A stretch of 64,000 bases of DNA from contig JAVHJL010000003.1 in NCBI GenBank assembly GCA_036971715.1, positions 2,852,001-2,916,000 of the forward strand. Reading direction: 5' to 3'. The notes under the pieces are model-generated. The model did no database searches. It was not told the DNA's origin and worked only from the letters and a program-made list of their open reading frames with translations. The position numbers and the translations under genes are program-made. This document shows, in pieces, positions 32,001 to 43,013 of this stretch; position 1 is the first letter of the stretch, and every line of letters starts with the position of its first letter. This DNA is from Arthrobotrys musiformis (Eukaryota > Ascomycota > Orbiliomycetes > Orbiliales > Orbiliaceae).

Positions 32001-32750
32001 AAGATGGACTGGCCTTTGGTGATGTTAAAGATTCGCTGGCCGTATGAAATGAGTCGCCGCTTAAATTCCCACTGCTTCCTGGCGGCACGGATGATCGTCG
32101 CCGCATGATCGGTATATCCAGTCCTATATCCTCATCTGCTGTCTGCGGCGATAATGACGATTCCCCCGGATCAAGTGTCGAACCCATGGTGGCGCCCATC
32201 CGCGATGATTCGCCATTTGTGGCGAGACCTTCCGCTGCGAGAGGCGTCAAGTCTTGCTTCGTCCCGAATCCTAGGGATGTGAGCCGTCGTTTCCTGGAAA
32301 CATTGTCCTCCGCTACCATCCCAGCCTCCTTTCTCGAATAGTATCCAGTTATGTGCCGTGTATACCATGATTGCTTGTGCGCATTAAGCCAGCCTTTCGG
32401 TACGGGTCCTATGAATCTGTGCCAACGAGGATTATTAGAATTTGTTGTTTTTGCAATAGTTCGTTTAGGCAATTGGAGGGAAAACTTGCATTCTCCGAGT
32501 TGTCAGGTGTAGATGTTCCGGGGTTGCATGGTGCTAGAAAGATCGCATCACATCGTCAGATTTATTTATTTATTTGCTTGGGATTTATCGCAGAGAAATA
32601 TCGATAAATAGAAAAGGGCGTCCGTACCAGTCTATGAGCGGTATATGAAGAAGGGTCCAGAAGAGTCGGGGCTCCGTATTCTAAATCACAGCCGGCCTGG
32701 ATTTGGGATTCGGCCGCAAAGAACTGGGTATCGTCATCTGAGTCCGCCAT
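29008..32750 (-). CDS. SPO71: Spo71/Mug56-family PH-domain protein
   Basis: Nine exons: 32750-32628, 32533-32490, 32416-31309, 31252-30749, 30696-30567, 30511-30320, 30258-29903, 29853-29602 and 29544-29008, giving 1081 aa with all phases consistent. Conserved pieces of the Spo71/Mug56 family are HLTTRRIFIGPVPKGWL (across intron 2), PPPVEGFLLRLTS (across intron 5), FYKRLYWYTHDNLLCFCKP, and a C-terminal PH-like domain ending VFKARSRQERDLWVMAIGVEIERL. In yeasts these proteins act at the prospore membrane during meiosis; whether the role holds in a mould is not known. A Ser/Thr/Pro-rich region of about 250 residues separates the N-terminal module from the first PH domain. Intron 2 uses a GC-AG pair with the consensus GCAAGT donor. 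The start at 32750 was chosen over an upstream ATG at 32804 because MADSDDDTQFF looks like the conserved N-terminus. Confidence 0.87.
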
Positions 32751-33934
32751 GCCATAAGGGTTTGATTTCGCAGCAACAACCAACCCCCTTGGCTGGGTCA
32801 ACAAACGGTCCGAGTAAAGGGCGTGGTCGGTATTGATATTGATATTGTCGTTTCTACTGGGATGGTGTATTTGACAGGAAGAAGAAGTTATGGTGGAGTC
32901 AAGGAAGACGGTCTAATGGCTAGCATTCTCCTGACAAAGTTGGAATAGGAAATAGGCAAGCAAGGTGCACTTTTTGCCTTGTGAAAAACGAAATGATGGA
33001 TGGGATGGATGGATGGCCTGGATGGTGACGTGCAGGGAGTCAACTTGGGTCTCAATCTTGATTCGATTGCGGCAACTGTGGCTGGCCTTGGCTGTGGTTC
33101 TGTCGGCCCGGCTGGCAGAGAATGCTCCCTTCGAGCTTCTCGGGCCGACTCGACTCTATATTAATTCCCGCAATGCAACTTAACTTCAATTTCCTTTGCT
33201 TTGATCGCGAATTCAATTGAATTCCACCTCACATGCTCGCTCATATGATCTCCGGATTCCATGAGCTACTCTATCCTCAAACGGTCCAGGCTAGTACAAC
33301 TAGTATAGTGCGAGGCTGCAGGGCGGGTCCAGAACGTCACCTAGTTCGAGTCAATTGACCAGAACTGCAGGGAACCAATGGCAGCGGTGGTCTAGCGCTT
33401 TTGGCTACCCTTTTATAGATACGGCCGTGCCTCACTATAATAAATATAAAAATAATACAAAACCACAAATATATAAAACAACAGGCTACTTAGGCACTTG
33501 CCTAGGTGCTCAAGCAAGAATCCGCTAATAATATAATTAAGTAGGTATATAATAGTCGTCCATTCGAATCATGGTATCCAGGGTTGCTATCGATGTACCA
33601 TGCATGATGACATATATATGCCCGACAACCGAAACTCCCCAGGTACCTACTTACTTAGTAATTAAGTACTTATATACACAGACATGCTATTTAAATATTT
33701 GGTGGCCAGCCCTGGGCGATACCCTGGCGAGCGTCCCAGAAATTGACAAGCACATAACTGATATAAATTTCCAAATATCCGCCCATTAGCTGCCTACTTA
33801 GGTAGCCAGGGCGCCCCGGTGGTAAGGAACGGCTTAATGTAAGACCAGTCAACTAGTCTCTCCATCTGATACAAAGGTTCTATCGAACATAGCACATGCA
33901 TACGCAGATATAAATAATATAAGATTTAGCTACA
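32751..33934. other. Intergenic region
   Basis: About 1.2 kb. The left part is the Spo71-like promoter. Short open stretches at 32965-33183 and 33571-33789 lack motifs. I looked for tRNA-like B boxes near 33343 and 33555 but the arms do not pair. Confidence 0.45.
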
Positions 33935-34687
33935 TCATTGGAAGCTTATATCGACATAACAAACCCCCTCCCCAAGCGCCAATCCCCGTTGATGATACTT
34001 GTGTTCGTGCTTCCCACAGCCGATAGTCCATGCGGCGACCGACTTGAGCAACTCTCTAACACTCTGATGCGGCCTTATCTTTTGCTCTTTCATGTTGGAG
34101 ATGCCAGGCCGAGGAGAATCCCAGCGACTATCGTCAGGCGGGTACTCGATCCTAGAGGAAAACGGAAGCCTCTCCCGTCCGTATTCGCTGGTTACCACCA
34201 TGCAGTGATCGCAATAACAGCCCGGTTTTTCAGAATCAGCTCTTTGTTCGTCGTCATCAACATCATCCTCGTCCATAGGTACGCTCTCGTCGACGTCTAC
34301 CATAGGCCGCATCATCGGTTCGTCCAGCACCGGGCAAGTTGTAATATCTATCGGCTGGGAACGGTATGAATAATGAAACATTATTTTCTCCGTTTCGCCG
34401 TCTCGAATAGTCAATATGAAGCGGTATTCGGCGTAAAGGAACCTATGCAAATTATACGTAGATTTGGGCGGGAAATCGTCCTCTGTTTCGCTCCATCTGG
34501 CCCTCAATTTTTCTTTGTCTTTATCTGCTTCTGTATGGTAGCGCTGGCTTCCGAGGGACTTGGTATCCAAAATGATATTCCGCCAGAGGCGGCACGTCTG
34601 AATGGCCGCTATTTGGCCGCTGAACTTCAGGTAGGAGAATACTTGTGAAAGGATCTCGACGGGCAGCTGTAGCTGGTTTCGCGCCAT
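33935..34687 (-). CDS. Short F-box protein
   Basis: One exon, 250 aa. An F-box lies at residues about 6-45 (LPVEILSQVFSYL, IQTCRLWRNII). The remainder has an acidic stretch (about 140-157, many Asp/Glu), a short Cys/His cluster (CYCDHCMVV), and no clear leucine-rich repeats. It is half the size of typical fungal F-box/LRR proteins. It is divergent from the F-box-less LRR-like gene at 35084, with 396 bp between the starts. Recognised only as F-box family; substrate unknown. Confidence 0.72.
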   Translation of the reverse strand: MARNQLQLPVEILSQVFSYLKFSGQIAAIQTCRLWRNIILDTKSLGSQRYHTEADKDKEKLRARWSETEDDFPPKSTYNLHRFLYAEYRFILTIRDGETEKIMFHYSYRSQPIDITTCPVLDEPMMRPMVDVDESVPMDEDDVDDDEQRADSEKPGCYCDHCMVVTSEYGRERLPFSSRIEYPPDDSRWDSPRPGISNMKEQKIRPHQSVRELLKSVAAWTIGCGKHEHKYHQRGLALGEGVCYVDISFQ

Positions 34688-35083
34688 AGCTTAGTGTTAT
34701 AGCGTGGAAGGATCGTGTTGTCGACCCAGGTTGGGCTTCCAGCGTCTGTAGTACAGATCTGTAATTCCGGCGAAAGATGAACAGATACCTTATATCGTGC
34801 GGGTATAGGCCCGAAGTACTTATACAACTGGGGCTGCTGGCTGGAAAACAGAATAGACCAAGGCGATCCAATTGGGAGACACTAAGAGTTGACTATGACT
34901 CCCTAGGCCAGGCCAGCGCATGTATGCGCCTACACGCATATATCGGATCTTCTTACTAGACTATATTGGTCTCAGACTATATCGGATCCTGCTTTCGATC
35001 ATATCAAAGAAAATCTGCAAACATTTATATAGTCATTCACTTCATTATTCTCCAAATACCCAGGTACTTACACAGACGTGACA
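34688..35083. promoter_or_regulatory. Shared divergent promoter of the F-box and LRR-like genes
   Basis: 396 bp between two head-to-head starts. Several copies of CTATAT/ATCGGATC-type short words repeat near 34938-35010. No TATA box is certain. Promoter role is inferred from arrangement. Confidence 0.35.
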
Positions 35084-36226
35084 ATGCAAAGCGAGTCCAA
35101 TCATATAGCTTTAAGCTCCAGTGAACCCGACACTGCAGCCGACACTTCGGAGGACGAAGAGCCTGTGGTTAGCGACCCCGACCGCCTTTGCTTCGAAGGC
35201 CGCCTCAACGTCGACGAGGCACAGTTACTTATACAAGAACAAGTTCAAAACGTCAGGTTCGAAAACTGCGGGAAATGGCGTCCCTTCATCGCCCAACTTG
35301 CCTCCCTCCCTTCCAAACCAAGGCTCCGCCACCTCACAATCATCGCTCGCGACAAAAACCTCCCATCCATAAGAGACCTATTCGGACTTCTAGAGCCGGG
35401 ATTGGAAACCCTTTTCTTGCTCGTAGATATCGAAACAGTTGGATTTGAACACTCGGATAATCATTATCCAATACATAATGATTTAATACTAAAGCACGCC
35501 TCCACACTTCGAAATTTCGGTATCCTAATGCATAATAGCGATCCAGCCGAGGACGATATTGTGACCGGGGACCACGACTTCTCTTTCGTCAAGCCGATTA
35601 TTGAGGCCTGCGATTTGAAGGAGTTGTCCATACCGGTAGCTATGAACACGCGCGTACGTACCCTCCCTTTTCAATCGAGATCAATAGATATAGAAATGGC
35701 AAAGGTCTTGAAAAGGCCATAGTACACTAGCACTAGCTATGATTCGGGAATTGTATTGACCAAGCTTTGAAATACGTAGTGGGGCTATGATTGTTTGATT
35801 GAAGGAAATTGGGATAGCTTCCCTCTGGATAATCTAGAGACGTTATATTTGATGCCGGGAGTTTGGCCACAGGTAGAATGGGGCATGCGATCCGATAGCA
35901 CCTGGGCGCGATCCAGGATAGAATTAGCACTGGCCAATTTTCTACGGGGCGTAATCGGAACTCGGCCTAACAAGCCGGGCCTGAAGTACATATGTCTCGG
36001 GATCGATTGCGGCGTCAAGAATGGCAAATGGACATACGAGACCAAATGGAGAAGAAACAGAGCGGTAGAGAGGAAGACGGTATGGTATCCGATATTGCGT
36101 CGGGTGGACTTTGGAAAATTGGACAAGAAATTACTGCTGGTGCCGGTGGTGGTGCCGGGGAACTTTACCTTCGATTCATCCCATCGGATCTGCGAGCACC
36201 CTCGAATCGGGCCGTTAAAGTCATGA
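35084..36226 (+). CDS. Leucine-rich, F-box-tail-like hypothetical protein
   Basis: Two exons (35084-35653 and 35780-36226), 338 aa. The donor GTACGT and the acceptor before TGGGGC are both phase 0. After an acidic, Ser-rich N-terminus (residues 1-35) come irregular leucine-rich segments (RLRHLTIIARDKNLPSI, GLETLFLLVDIE, DLKELSIPVAMNTR, DNLETLYLMPGVW, GLKYICLGIDCG), like the C-terminal halves of fungal F-box/LRR proteins, but with no F-box. The divergent neighbour has an F-box and no repeats. It may be the separated second half of an ancestral gene, or a stand-alone LRR protein. The first in-frame ATG was used as start. Confidence 0.6.
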
Positions 36227-37022
36227 GAGTCTGCATATTGTAGAATATATCATATTTTGCACGCGTAGTGCTTGGATGCTCTAGATCATACTTTCGAATT
36301 CAGTTGTGGTTCCTAGCTTGGATTAATTCGAGCTCAAGGTCAAGGACGTACGACAGCTAGCTCCCTTGCTGCATATGCAACCCCGCCCTGGCCTGTACGT
36401 ACACATTTACAGACACGGTACACGGTACTTACATACATGTGCACACGCCTCGATCAACTAATTGACATTGACAGCAGGCCATGTCGTGATCTTGGAGTCC
36501 CATTGGCGACCGCGCCCCGACTGGCCGAACTAACAGCCAGGTAAAGAAGCCAGTTTGACAGATACCATACTATTTCGCTCGACATGTACATGCCAGGGGC
36601 CGTGGTAGCTACGGTGATGTGATGTGATATGCGCGTCCCGCTAAAATTCCCCACTTAATGTAGCTCCACCCGACCACAAAGTTAAGTTCTGCAAGCAAAG
36701 CTCGGTCAGCTCGTTCGGGGTAAAAGTAGCTTGCTGTGTAGAGTTTCTGCTTTCGACCAGCATTGCATAAGACTTACATACAGCTCTTAGGTAGTCTGCA
36801 CGTATATACCGCAGGAATACACTCGACGCTACTATACAACGGCCTCACCCCTCACTTGCTCCAATTGACACGCTTCGCCCCCTGGTCTAGCCTGGGAGCT
36901 TATAAAAGACCCCTTAGTCTCTCATTCTCTCTCTATTTTCTCTTCCCAGTTCATTATCAGGTTTACCATCAAAATCAATAGCTTCAATTCACTCTTGTCC
37001 TTATTATTATCAGCTCTTCAAA
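36227..37022 (+). promoter_or_regulatory. Promoter and leader of the glycolipid transfer gene
   Basis: TATAAAAG sits at 36901-36908, followed by a strong C/T-rich tract at about 36917-36950 and the start codon at 37023. This is a typical strong fungal core promoter. The left 600 bp shows no gene. Confidence 0.6.
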
Positions 37023-37842
37023 ATGTCTTCCTCTGAATCGTTCCTCGGTTTCTCGAACGGCCGTTCGTTTGCCGATGTCCCAGTTGACGATGGTATTCCC
37101 ACCACCGAGTTCCTCGAGGCTTCCGAGTATCTCGTCAAGCTCTTCGGTATGTTACGTGACTACTCTCATATTTGAATTGGCAATTTTTGTAGTTATAAAG
37201 GCCTAACGCGGTGTATTTCGTGATAGACATCCTCGGCTCGACTGCCTTCGGTGCCGTCATCTCTGATATGAACGGCAACATCAAGGTACGCATGCAAGCT
37301 CCTATACACCCTCTTTCAGGCGGTGTGAAGTCCGAGTGCTAACTATCTACTTAGAAAATCCGAGACCGTCAGACCGCCGAGCCCGGAAAGTCTTCAACCC
37401 TCCAGTTGTTGACCGCCCAGGAATTCGAAGAGAAGAAGAAGAAGGCCACTGCCACCGAGGGTCTTCTCTGGTTGTCCAGGTATGATTATACTCTTACATC
37501 GAGGACAAGCCGAATAGATAATTAACCCAGAACAACAGAGGCCTCGACTTCACCTCCAAGGCTCTCCGTCACAACCTCAGCCACCCAACCGAAGAGCTCG
37601 TCACCTCGTTCCAACACTCTTACGACGGAACCCTCAAGAAGCACCACAACTTCGTCGTCAAGGGTATCTTCAGCGTAGCCTTGAAGGCCACCCCATACCG
37701 CAAGGACTTCTACGAGAAGATCGGAGTCTCGACCGCTGACCCCAAGGACGACGAACGCTTGACAAATTGGTTGTCAAGCCTGGAGAAAGTCGTCTCGACC
37801 ATCCAGGGCTTCTACGGTGAGAACAAAGACTTTGGCTTCTAG
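37023..37842 (+). CDS. het-c2: Glycolipid transfer protein, HET-C2 type
   Basis: Four exons (37023-37146, 37227-37285, 37355-37479, 37539-37842), 203 aa, the standard GLTP length. The sugar-headgroup residues of the GLTP fold are recognisable: D55, N59 and K62 in ISDMNGNIKKIRD, W100 in GLLWLSRGLDF, and a histidine at 138/139 in LKKHHNFVVKGIF. GLTP proteins move glycosphingolipids between membranes in the cytosol. The Podospora homologue HET-C2 also controls heterokaryon incompatibility, so an allorecognition role is possible here but not shown. A strong TATA promoter suggests high expression. Confidence 0.93.
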
Positions 37843-38887
37843 AGGAAGAGTCGGAAGAATAGTCAGAAGAAACGAGAAGACATCGGCCTCGCTAATGTCG
37901 ATATCGATACCGCGGAGCCGTTTGGTTCCATGCGCTAACACGCGTATTCTTTGACATACATCTTTCACAAATAAAAATAAAATAAAATAAAATAAAATAA
38001 AAAAGAGGATCCCGAGCAGTGAATATGTACATGAATTGAACAGAAAAAAACGGTATATTGACTGATGGGAAACGACAGGTGAAAAGGGAAATTTCTCGGC
38101 CGGAAAACCTCACTTATAAAGCGGGAACCCTCTTTTTTTTACATGTCTAGACATGAACTCACGCTGTCTCCGTCGTCTTTCTCTGTTATACACGAGGTTT
38201 ATGAATACAATGAACAGCATGCTAGATGCATGATCATGCATTATGATTTCTCAGGAGAAACCAAACACTCTTTCCCAAGTAATCCCAGTGAAACGAAACG
38301 CTTAGTATAAACGTATACAAGTTCACGTCATTAGTACAACCCCCAATGCCGTTACAAAATGGGCGTAGAATGCGGATGAGAGAAGGGGGGCGGTAGGACC
38401 TTCTCAGACTAGCTTTCGATATCCTAATTAAATTCTCGATGCTACCTTAGTGCATTAATACCGAGGGTACTTACATTCAGGTACTGTTTCCAACGGCGAG
38501 CCTTCGAAGCCACCCAGCTTCGGCACTAGGGCCATCGGCCGGTTATGTCCGTTCCGATCGAGGGACCGTTAGGCACCTTCGAGCTAAAACGGCCCTGTTG
38601 ACATTTCTGGAAATTTCCCAATATAGAGATCCTTCACCAAGTTCGACCCATTGTCTTGAAATTTGAATTCTCGTAAGCGCCAGTGGATACGTCCTTAGAG
38701 TTTACCTTGGTGATTCTTGATATATAAAGCGCCTTGGATCTGACTTTATATTTTCGAACTGCCAATCCAATTAATACTCAAACTTTCAATTATTCTCCTC
38801 CGCCGACCTCATACGATCGATATCACCAGCACTGATAGCTCCAGACCCACTTCTCCAATCCCCAACATATTCAACACGAAACCCACC
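37843..38887. other. Intergenic region, 3' end of GLTP and promoter of acetyltransferase
   Basis: About 1 kb with no coding signal. It includes an AAAAT repeat tract and a TATATAAAG-like element near 38720. Confidence 0.45.
37970..38002. repeat. AAAAT pentanucleotide microsatellite
   Basis: About six units of AAAAT/TAAAA in the 3' flank of the glycolipid transfer gene. Confidence 0.9.
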
Positions 38888-39612
38888 ATGTCCACTCCCA
38901 CCCCGCCAACCGGCATCATCAGAAAGGCCGTCAAAGAAGGTACCACAAATCAAACCGTTCCATATGTGAAAAAGTAAACTCACACTCCTGATAAATAAAA
39001 CCCAGACGTGCCCGAAATCCTCGCCATGGTGCGAGAACTGGCAGAATACGAAAACGAACTAGAGAAGTGTAAGGCCACCGAAGAGCTTCTTTATAAAAAC
39101 CTTGGGTTCACGGGGGGGCCGGCGTATGCGCATACCGTGTTGATATGTGAGGGTGAACAGGTCGTCGGGATGGCTTTGTGCGTATTTCCCTTTTTCCTTC
39201 GAATTAATGGGGTGTGGTATTAATTTTTGTATGTATGTACATGATATAGGTATTTCTATAACTTTGCAACATGGACTGCGAAGCCGGGGATATATCTCGA
39301 GGATTTGTTCGTCAGGCCTGAGTACCGCGGGAAGGGGTACGGAACGGCATTGTTGGCTTATCTTGCCAGGGAGGTGCAGAAGATGGATGGTGGGAGGTTG
39401 GATTGGCAGGTTTTGGATTGGAATAAGCCGAGTATAGACTTTTAGTAAGTGCCCCTCACCCATTTATTGTGGTTTTTTGAAAGGGTGCTGACTTTGGGGA
39501 TAGTAAAAGTATAGGTGCCAGGCATATGGAGAGTTGGTGGAGTATGAGGGTTGATGGCGACGGTTTGGGGAAACTAGGGGAGCTGGGACCTAAATTGGAG
39601 ACCATCGAGTAG
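38888..39612 (+). CDS. SSAT-like GNAT N-acetyltransferase
   Basis: Four exons (38888-38939, 39006-39177, 39250-39444, 39504-39612), 175 aa. This is a compact GNAT domain. The acetyl-CoA loop is YRGKGYG at residues 100-106, preceded by the strand LEDLFVRPE. The pattern ELAEYENELEKCKATEELL, GMALYFYNFATW, and DWQVLDWNKPSIDFYKSIGA follows spermidine/spermine N1-acetyltransferase (human SSAT, 171 aa) closely, including the WNxPSIxFY motif. Likely acceptors are polyamines or small amines such as thialysine; this is inferred from family resemblance. Three introns in a 175-aa protein all preserve phase. The 3' end is only 76 bp from the convergent LYR gene. Confidence 0.9.
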
Positions 39613-39688
39613 ATTCATCTCGTAGATTAGACCCGAGATAGACAATCGTATATATAATTAGATCGAAGTCAACAGAGACCTCAATGCC

Positions 39689-40777
39689 TCAGCTTCCGAT
39701 AACGTTTTCTGGGATTTTCCCTTCTTCTTTCTTTTTGTCCAGCCAGTTTGAAAAGGCTGTCGCTTTCCCCTTCGCCTTCCTCCTCCTCGCTGCCGATTTC
39801 CCGCTTAAGGCCTTATTCGGATTCAATAATGTCCCCTCCGGCTCTCCCTTCTCATCCACCCCCTCAAAATCCTCTGGGTCGCCCGGGGTGTGGAGCATGG
39901 TTGTCAATACCGGTGAGTATACGGCAACATACTTGTCGTTTTGAGGCCTAAATTCCAGCGTTGGGAACTGCTCCAGAACATGCTTCAATATCCGCCTCTG
40001 CATCCTCGAATTATACATATTCGGCCTTTGTTTCTTAAGCCCCGCCCTTGTCTCCCGCGTGATAAACTTCCGTTTCGGCGGGATGGTTTTCCTCCAACCC
40101 ATCACCAGCATCTCCAATCTCTCGAAGTCCACCGATTCCAACGGCGGGACTACTCTTTTGAGGATCATGGACCGGTGCCGCCATTTCATATTCGCGGTCC
40201 TGCTGAGGGAGAACGGTTTCCCGGATACGGAGAACTCTGGGATTTCGGGTTCAATGGTCTTGATGGTCTTTCCGACTGCGCCTTTGAATAATGCCGACAA
40301 TTTTGGCGTCAAGCCTGGAGTCGCTGACCGGATGCGATTGGGGATTATAGGCGGCTCCGGTATGACTTCTTTGAGCAATGGCTGATAAAATCACCAATTA
40401 GCCCTCTACAATCTCCACGACAAAGATAGGAGGGGTGTTATAAAACCAACCTTCATAATCTGATGCCTAATCTTCCCCCTCCTCCCATAAGCATGCTCCA
40501 AAACATTCAAAGTCCGCCATTTGTCCCCATTATTCGCCCTCGTCAGCGTCGACAGCGTCCTCCTCGCATCCTTCAGAAGCTTCGTCCGCCTCTGCTCGTC
40601 CGTGACCTCTTTACACTCCCTGAACCTCTCCCTAATCCGTTTCTTTATCTGCACCCGCGCGACTTCATCGAATAGACAGGAGGTTTCGCGGTATAATCTG
40701 CGCAGGAGCTGGATCGCTTGCTGGGACTTTGTAAACTCGACGGGCTTGCGGAGCACGATGCTCGAGAGGGATGACAT
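39689..40777 (-). CDS. LYR-motif mitochondrial protein
   Basis: Two exons (40777-40451 and 40381-39689), 339 aa. The N-terminal exon is a Complex1_LYR domain with L-Y-R at residues 28-30 (LLRRLYRET) and the downstream basic helix RIRERFRECKEV. LYR proteins act in the matrix as adaptors or assembly factors for Fe-S clusters, respiratory complexes or ETF, usually together with acyl carrier protein. The C-terminal 230 residues form a basic domain (MKWRHRSMILKRVVPPLE, GWRKTIPPKRKFITRE) of the kind seen in filamentous-fungal LYR proteins annotated as Cup1-like; I name that only tentatively. It shares a 271-bp divergent promoter with ETF-alpha, which suggests co-regulation and possibly a joint role. 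Confidence 0.8.
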
Positions 40778-41048
40778 GCGGGTTGGTTTCTTTCACCCAT
40801 TCATCACCATAATTTTTTTCGTATTGGGGTTGGCTTCCAAGAAATTTCGGACTTGAAAGGTGGGATGGAATTGTGCATGGATATCATCGGCCTCGGCTGT
40901 CGCAACTAATCCGGCAACGGCCCTTCTTCTTCTCTCCAACACAGAAATAACTACTTTCACGAGGAGGGTACCTTTCGGAGCTTCATTCCTCCATCCCACC
41001 TCAATTGACCCGCCTTCACCATAACGTCTCATATAAAAAAGAGCAGCA
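40778..41048. promoter_or_regulatory. Bidirectional promoter, LYR protein and ETF-alpha
   Basis: 271 bp between the two head-to-head start codons. Both products are predicted to be mitochondrial. No consensus TATA box is clear; CT-rich tracts lie on both sides. Shared control is inferred from the short spacing. Confidence 0.6.
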
Positions 41049-42254
41049 ATGAATACCTCCACCCTCCTACGACATACCCTCCGCGCCACCGGCCGACAAG
41101 CCACAATATCCCGTTCAATAGTTGTGAACAGGCGACTGGCAAGCACGCTAGCCATCTTCGAACAACGAGATGGTAAACTCCAACCGTCGGCGCAGAATGT
41201 CGTCACCGCAGCAAAGAAGCTAGGAAACCCTGTCGTCGGATTCGTCGCCGGTAAATCTGCGAAGGAGGTCGCGGAGCAAGCTGCTAAAATTGAGGGTGTG
41301 GATAAGGTTGTTTATGTTGCGAATGAGGCTTATGAACGAGTATGTATCTCTTCTCTCTTAATATATAAAAATATATTCTACCACAGCGAACAACAGAACT
41401 ATGAATAGAAAAACATAACTAACGACAATAAAAATAGGGTCTACCGGAATCATACGCCCCTCTGATTGCTGAAAACGCAGCAGAGGATGTGACACACATA
41501 GTATCAATGCACTCCGCCTTCGGCAAGAACATCATGCCCCGTCTCGCTGCCCTCCTCGACGTCCAACAGGTCTCCGACGTCATTTCCATCGAGTCGGCAG
41601 ATACCTTCGTCAGACCGATCTATGCCGGCAACGCCATCGCAACAGTACAATCCTCAGACCCCAAGAAACTCCTCACCATCCGCGGAACCGCATTCGGGAA
41701 CTCGCCGGCGGGTAGTGGAGCAGCCGAAATCGTCGAAGGGAAGGATTCGAACCACCAGGGTTCCGTGGAGTTTGTCGAGGAGAATCTTACGAAATCCGAT
41801 AGACCGGATTTGGATACCGCTTCGAAGGTGGTCAGCGGTGGACGGGGGCTGAAGGATAAAGAGAACTTTGAGAAGATCATGGTTCCGTTGGCGGATTCGA
41901 TCGGTGCCGCCATCGGTGCTAGCAGAGCTGCTGTCGACAGCGGTTTTGCGGATAACTCCCTACAGGTAGGACAGACCGGTAAGGTTGTGGCGCCGGAACT
42001 GTACTTGAGCGTTGGTATCAGCGGTGCTATCCAGCATTTGGCGGGTATGAAGGATTCCAAAGTCATTGCGGCTATCAATAAGGGTAAGATATCACACCCA
42101 ATTCATTTCAATTCATGTCATGGAAACAGTATGGTATATCTAACTGAAAATGCATATAGATCCCGATGCACCCATCTTCCAGGTTGCTGACGTCGGCTTG
42201 GTAGCAGATCTATTCAAGGCCGTACCAGAACTGACCGAAAAGTTGAAGAAATAG
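41049..42254 (+). CDS. ETFA: Electron transfer flavoprotein subunit alpha
   Basis: Three exons (41049-41339, 41438-42083, 42160-42254), 343 aa. The N-terminus (NTSTLLRHTLRATGRQ, rich in Arg/Ser/Thr without acids) is a mitochondrial presequence. The C-terminal FAD-binding domain is unmistakable: SGGRGLK, LADSIGAAIGASRAAVDSGF, QVGQTGKVVAPELY, SVGISGAIQHLAGM, and KDPDAPIFQVADVGLVADLF across the last intron. ETF carries electrons from matrix acyl-CoA and other dehydrogenases to ETF-ubiquinone oxidoreductase. The length matches other eukaryotic ETF-alpha (about 333-350 aa). The beta subunit is not in this window. It is divergent from the LYR gene. Confidence 0.96.
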
Positions 42255-43013
42255 ATATATAATATCCGGCATTCCTTCTCTCTATATATATATCTAAATC
42301 CTCATGTAGCCTGTTGTGTATATTAGGACCATATAGTACAATTTCAAGCAGGCTTGTCTTCAGCAAATTCCTCAAAACGAAAAAAGTTATATTCGTCCAT
42401 GTTCATTCTTGAATTTCTTTTCAAATTATTATTCTTTATTTGACTTTGGTGCTTCCGACTGCACATGTCGACTAGTGCTACAACTTGGTGTATATATAGA
42501 TGGATGGATAGAGGAAAATCGTCATCAAGGAATGCTCAAAGGCTAGGGTGAAGGAAAAAAGTACGCAAGGGATTAAAGGGACAAAGAAAATAAAGGGGGT
42601 CGGGCAATATATACATTAAGAAGAATAGGAAGCCAGGAGAAAGGAAATAAAAAACCCATCCGTTTGTTTAAAAAAAGGAAAATCCGCTCCCAAACCTCGC
42701 CAGCCGTAGTAAAAGAAAATTAGTTATTTATAAAATTGTTAATCGGGAACTGAATCCCGTGGTGAAGATATATCTTTCTTTTGGTCTCGTAATCGATCTG
42801 GATGTTTTTTCTGCAAAGTCGGGAAAGCAAAAGACGTGAAAAAAAAGGTGATGGTAATCCCAGAGATCCGCTGCGCCAAGGTAGTGAAAAAAGAGGCAAG
42901 AGAAACAAAAAAATATCTCTATTATGGTAAAGGTGGTAAAGTTTTTCGTTTTCGAAGGGTGAATTGTGGATAAGGATGATGTAAGAAAATTCATCTCGGG
43001 GAGGTTGGTGTGA
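42255..43013. other. Intergenic, tail-to-tail region
   Basis: About 0.76 kb between convergent genes, A-rich, expected to hold both 3' UTRs. No coding signal. Confidence 0.45.

Noticed and set aside
32751..32804. Upstream ATG adding 18 residues to the Spo71-like protein
   Set aside because: MADSDDDTQFFAAES resembles the natural conserved N-terminus; the upstream extension has no such character.
33300..33600. tRNA-like B-box strings GTTCGAGTC and ATTCGAATC
   Set aside because: The flanking bases do not form a five-pair T arm and no acceptor stem or A box is found at the right distance.
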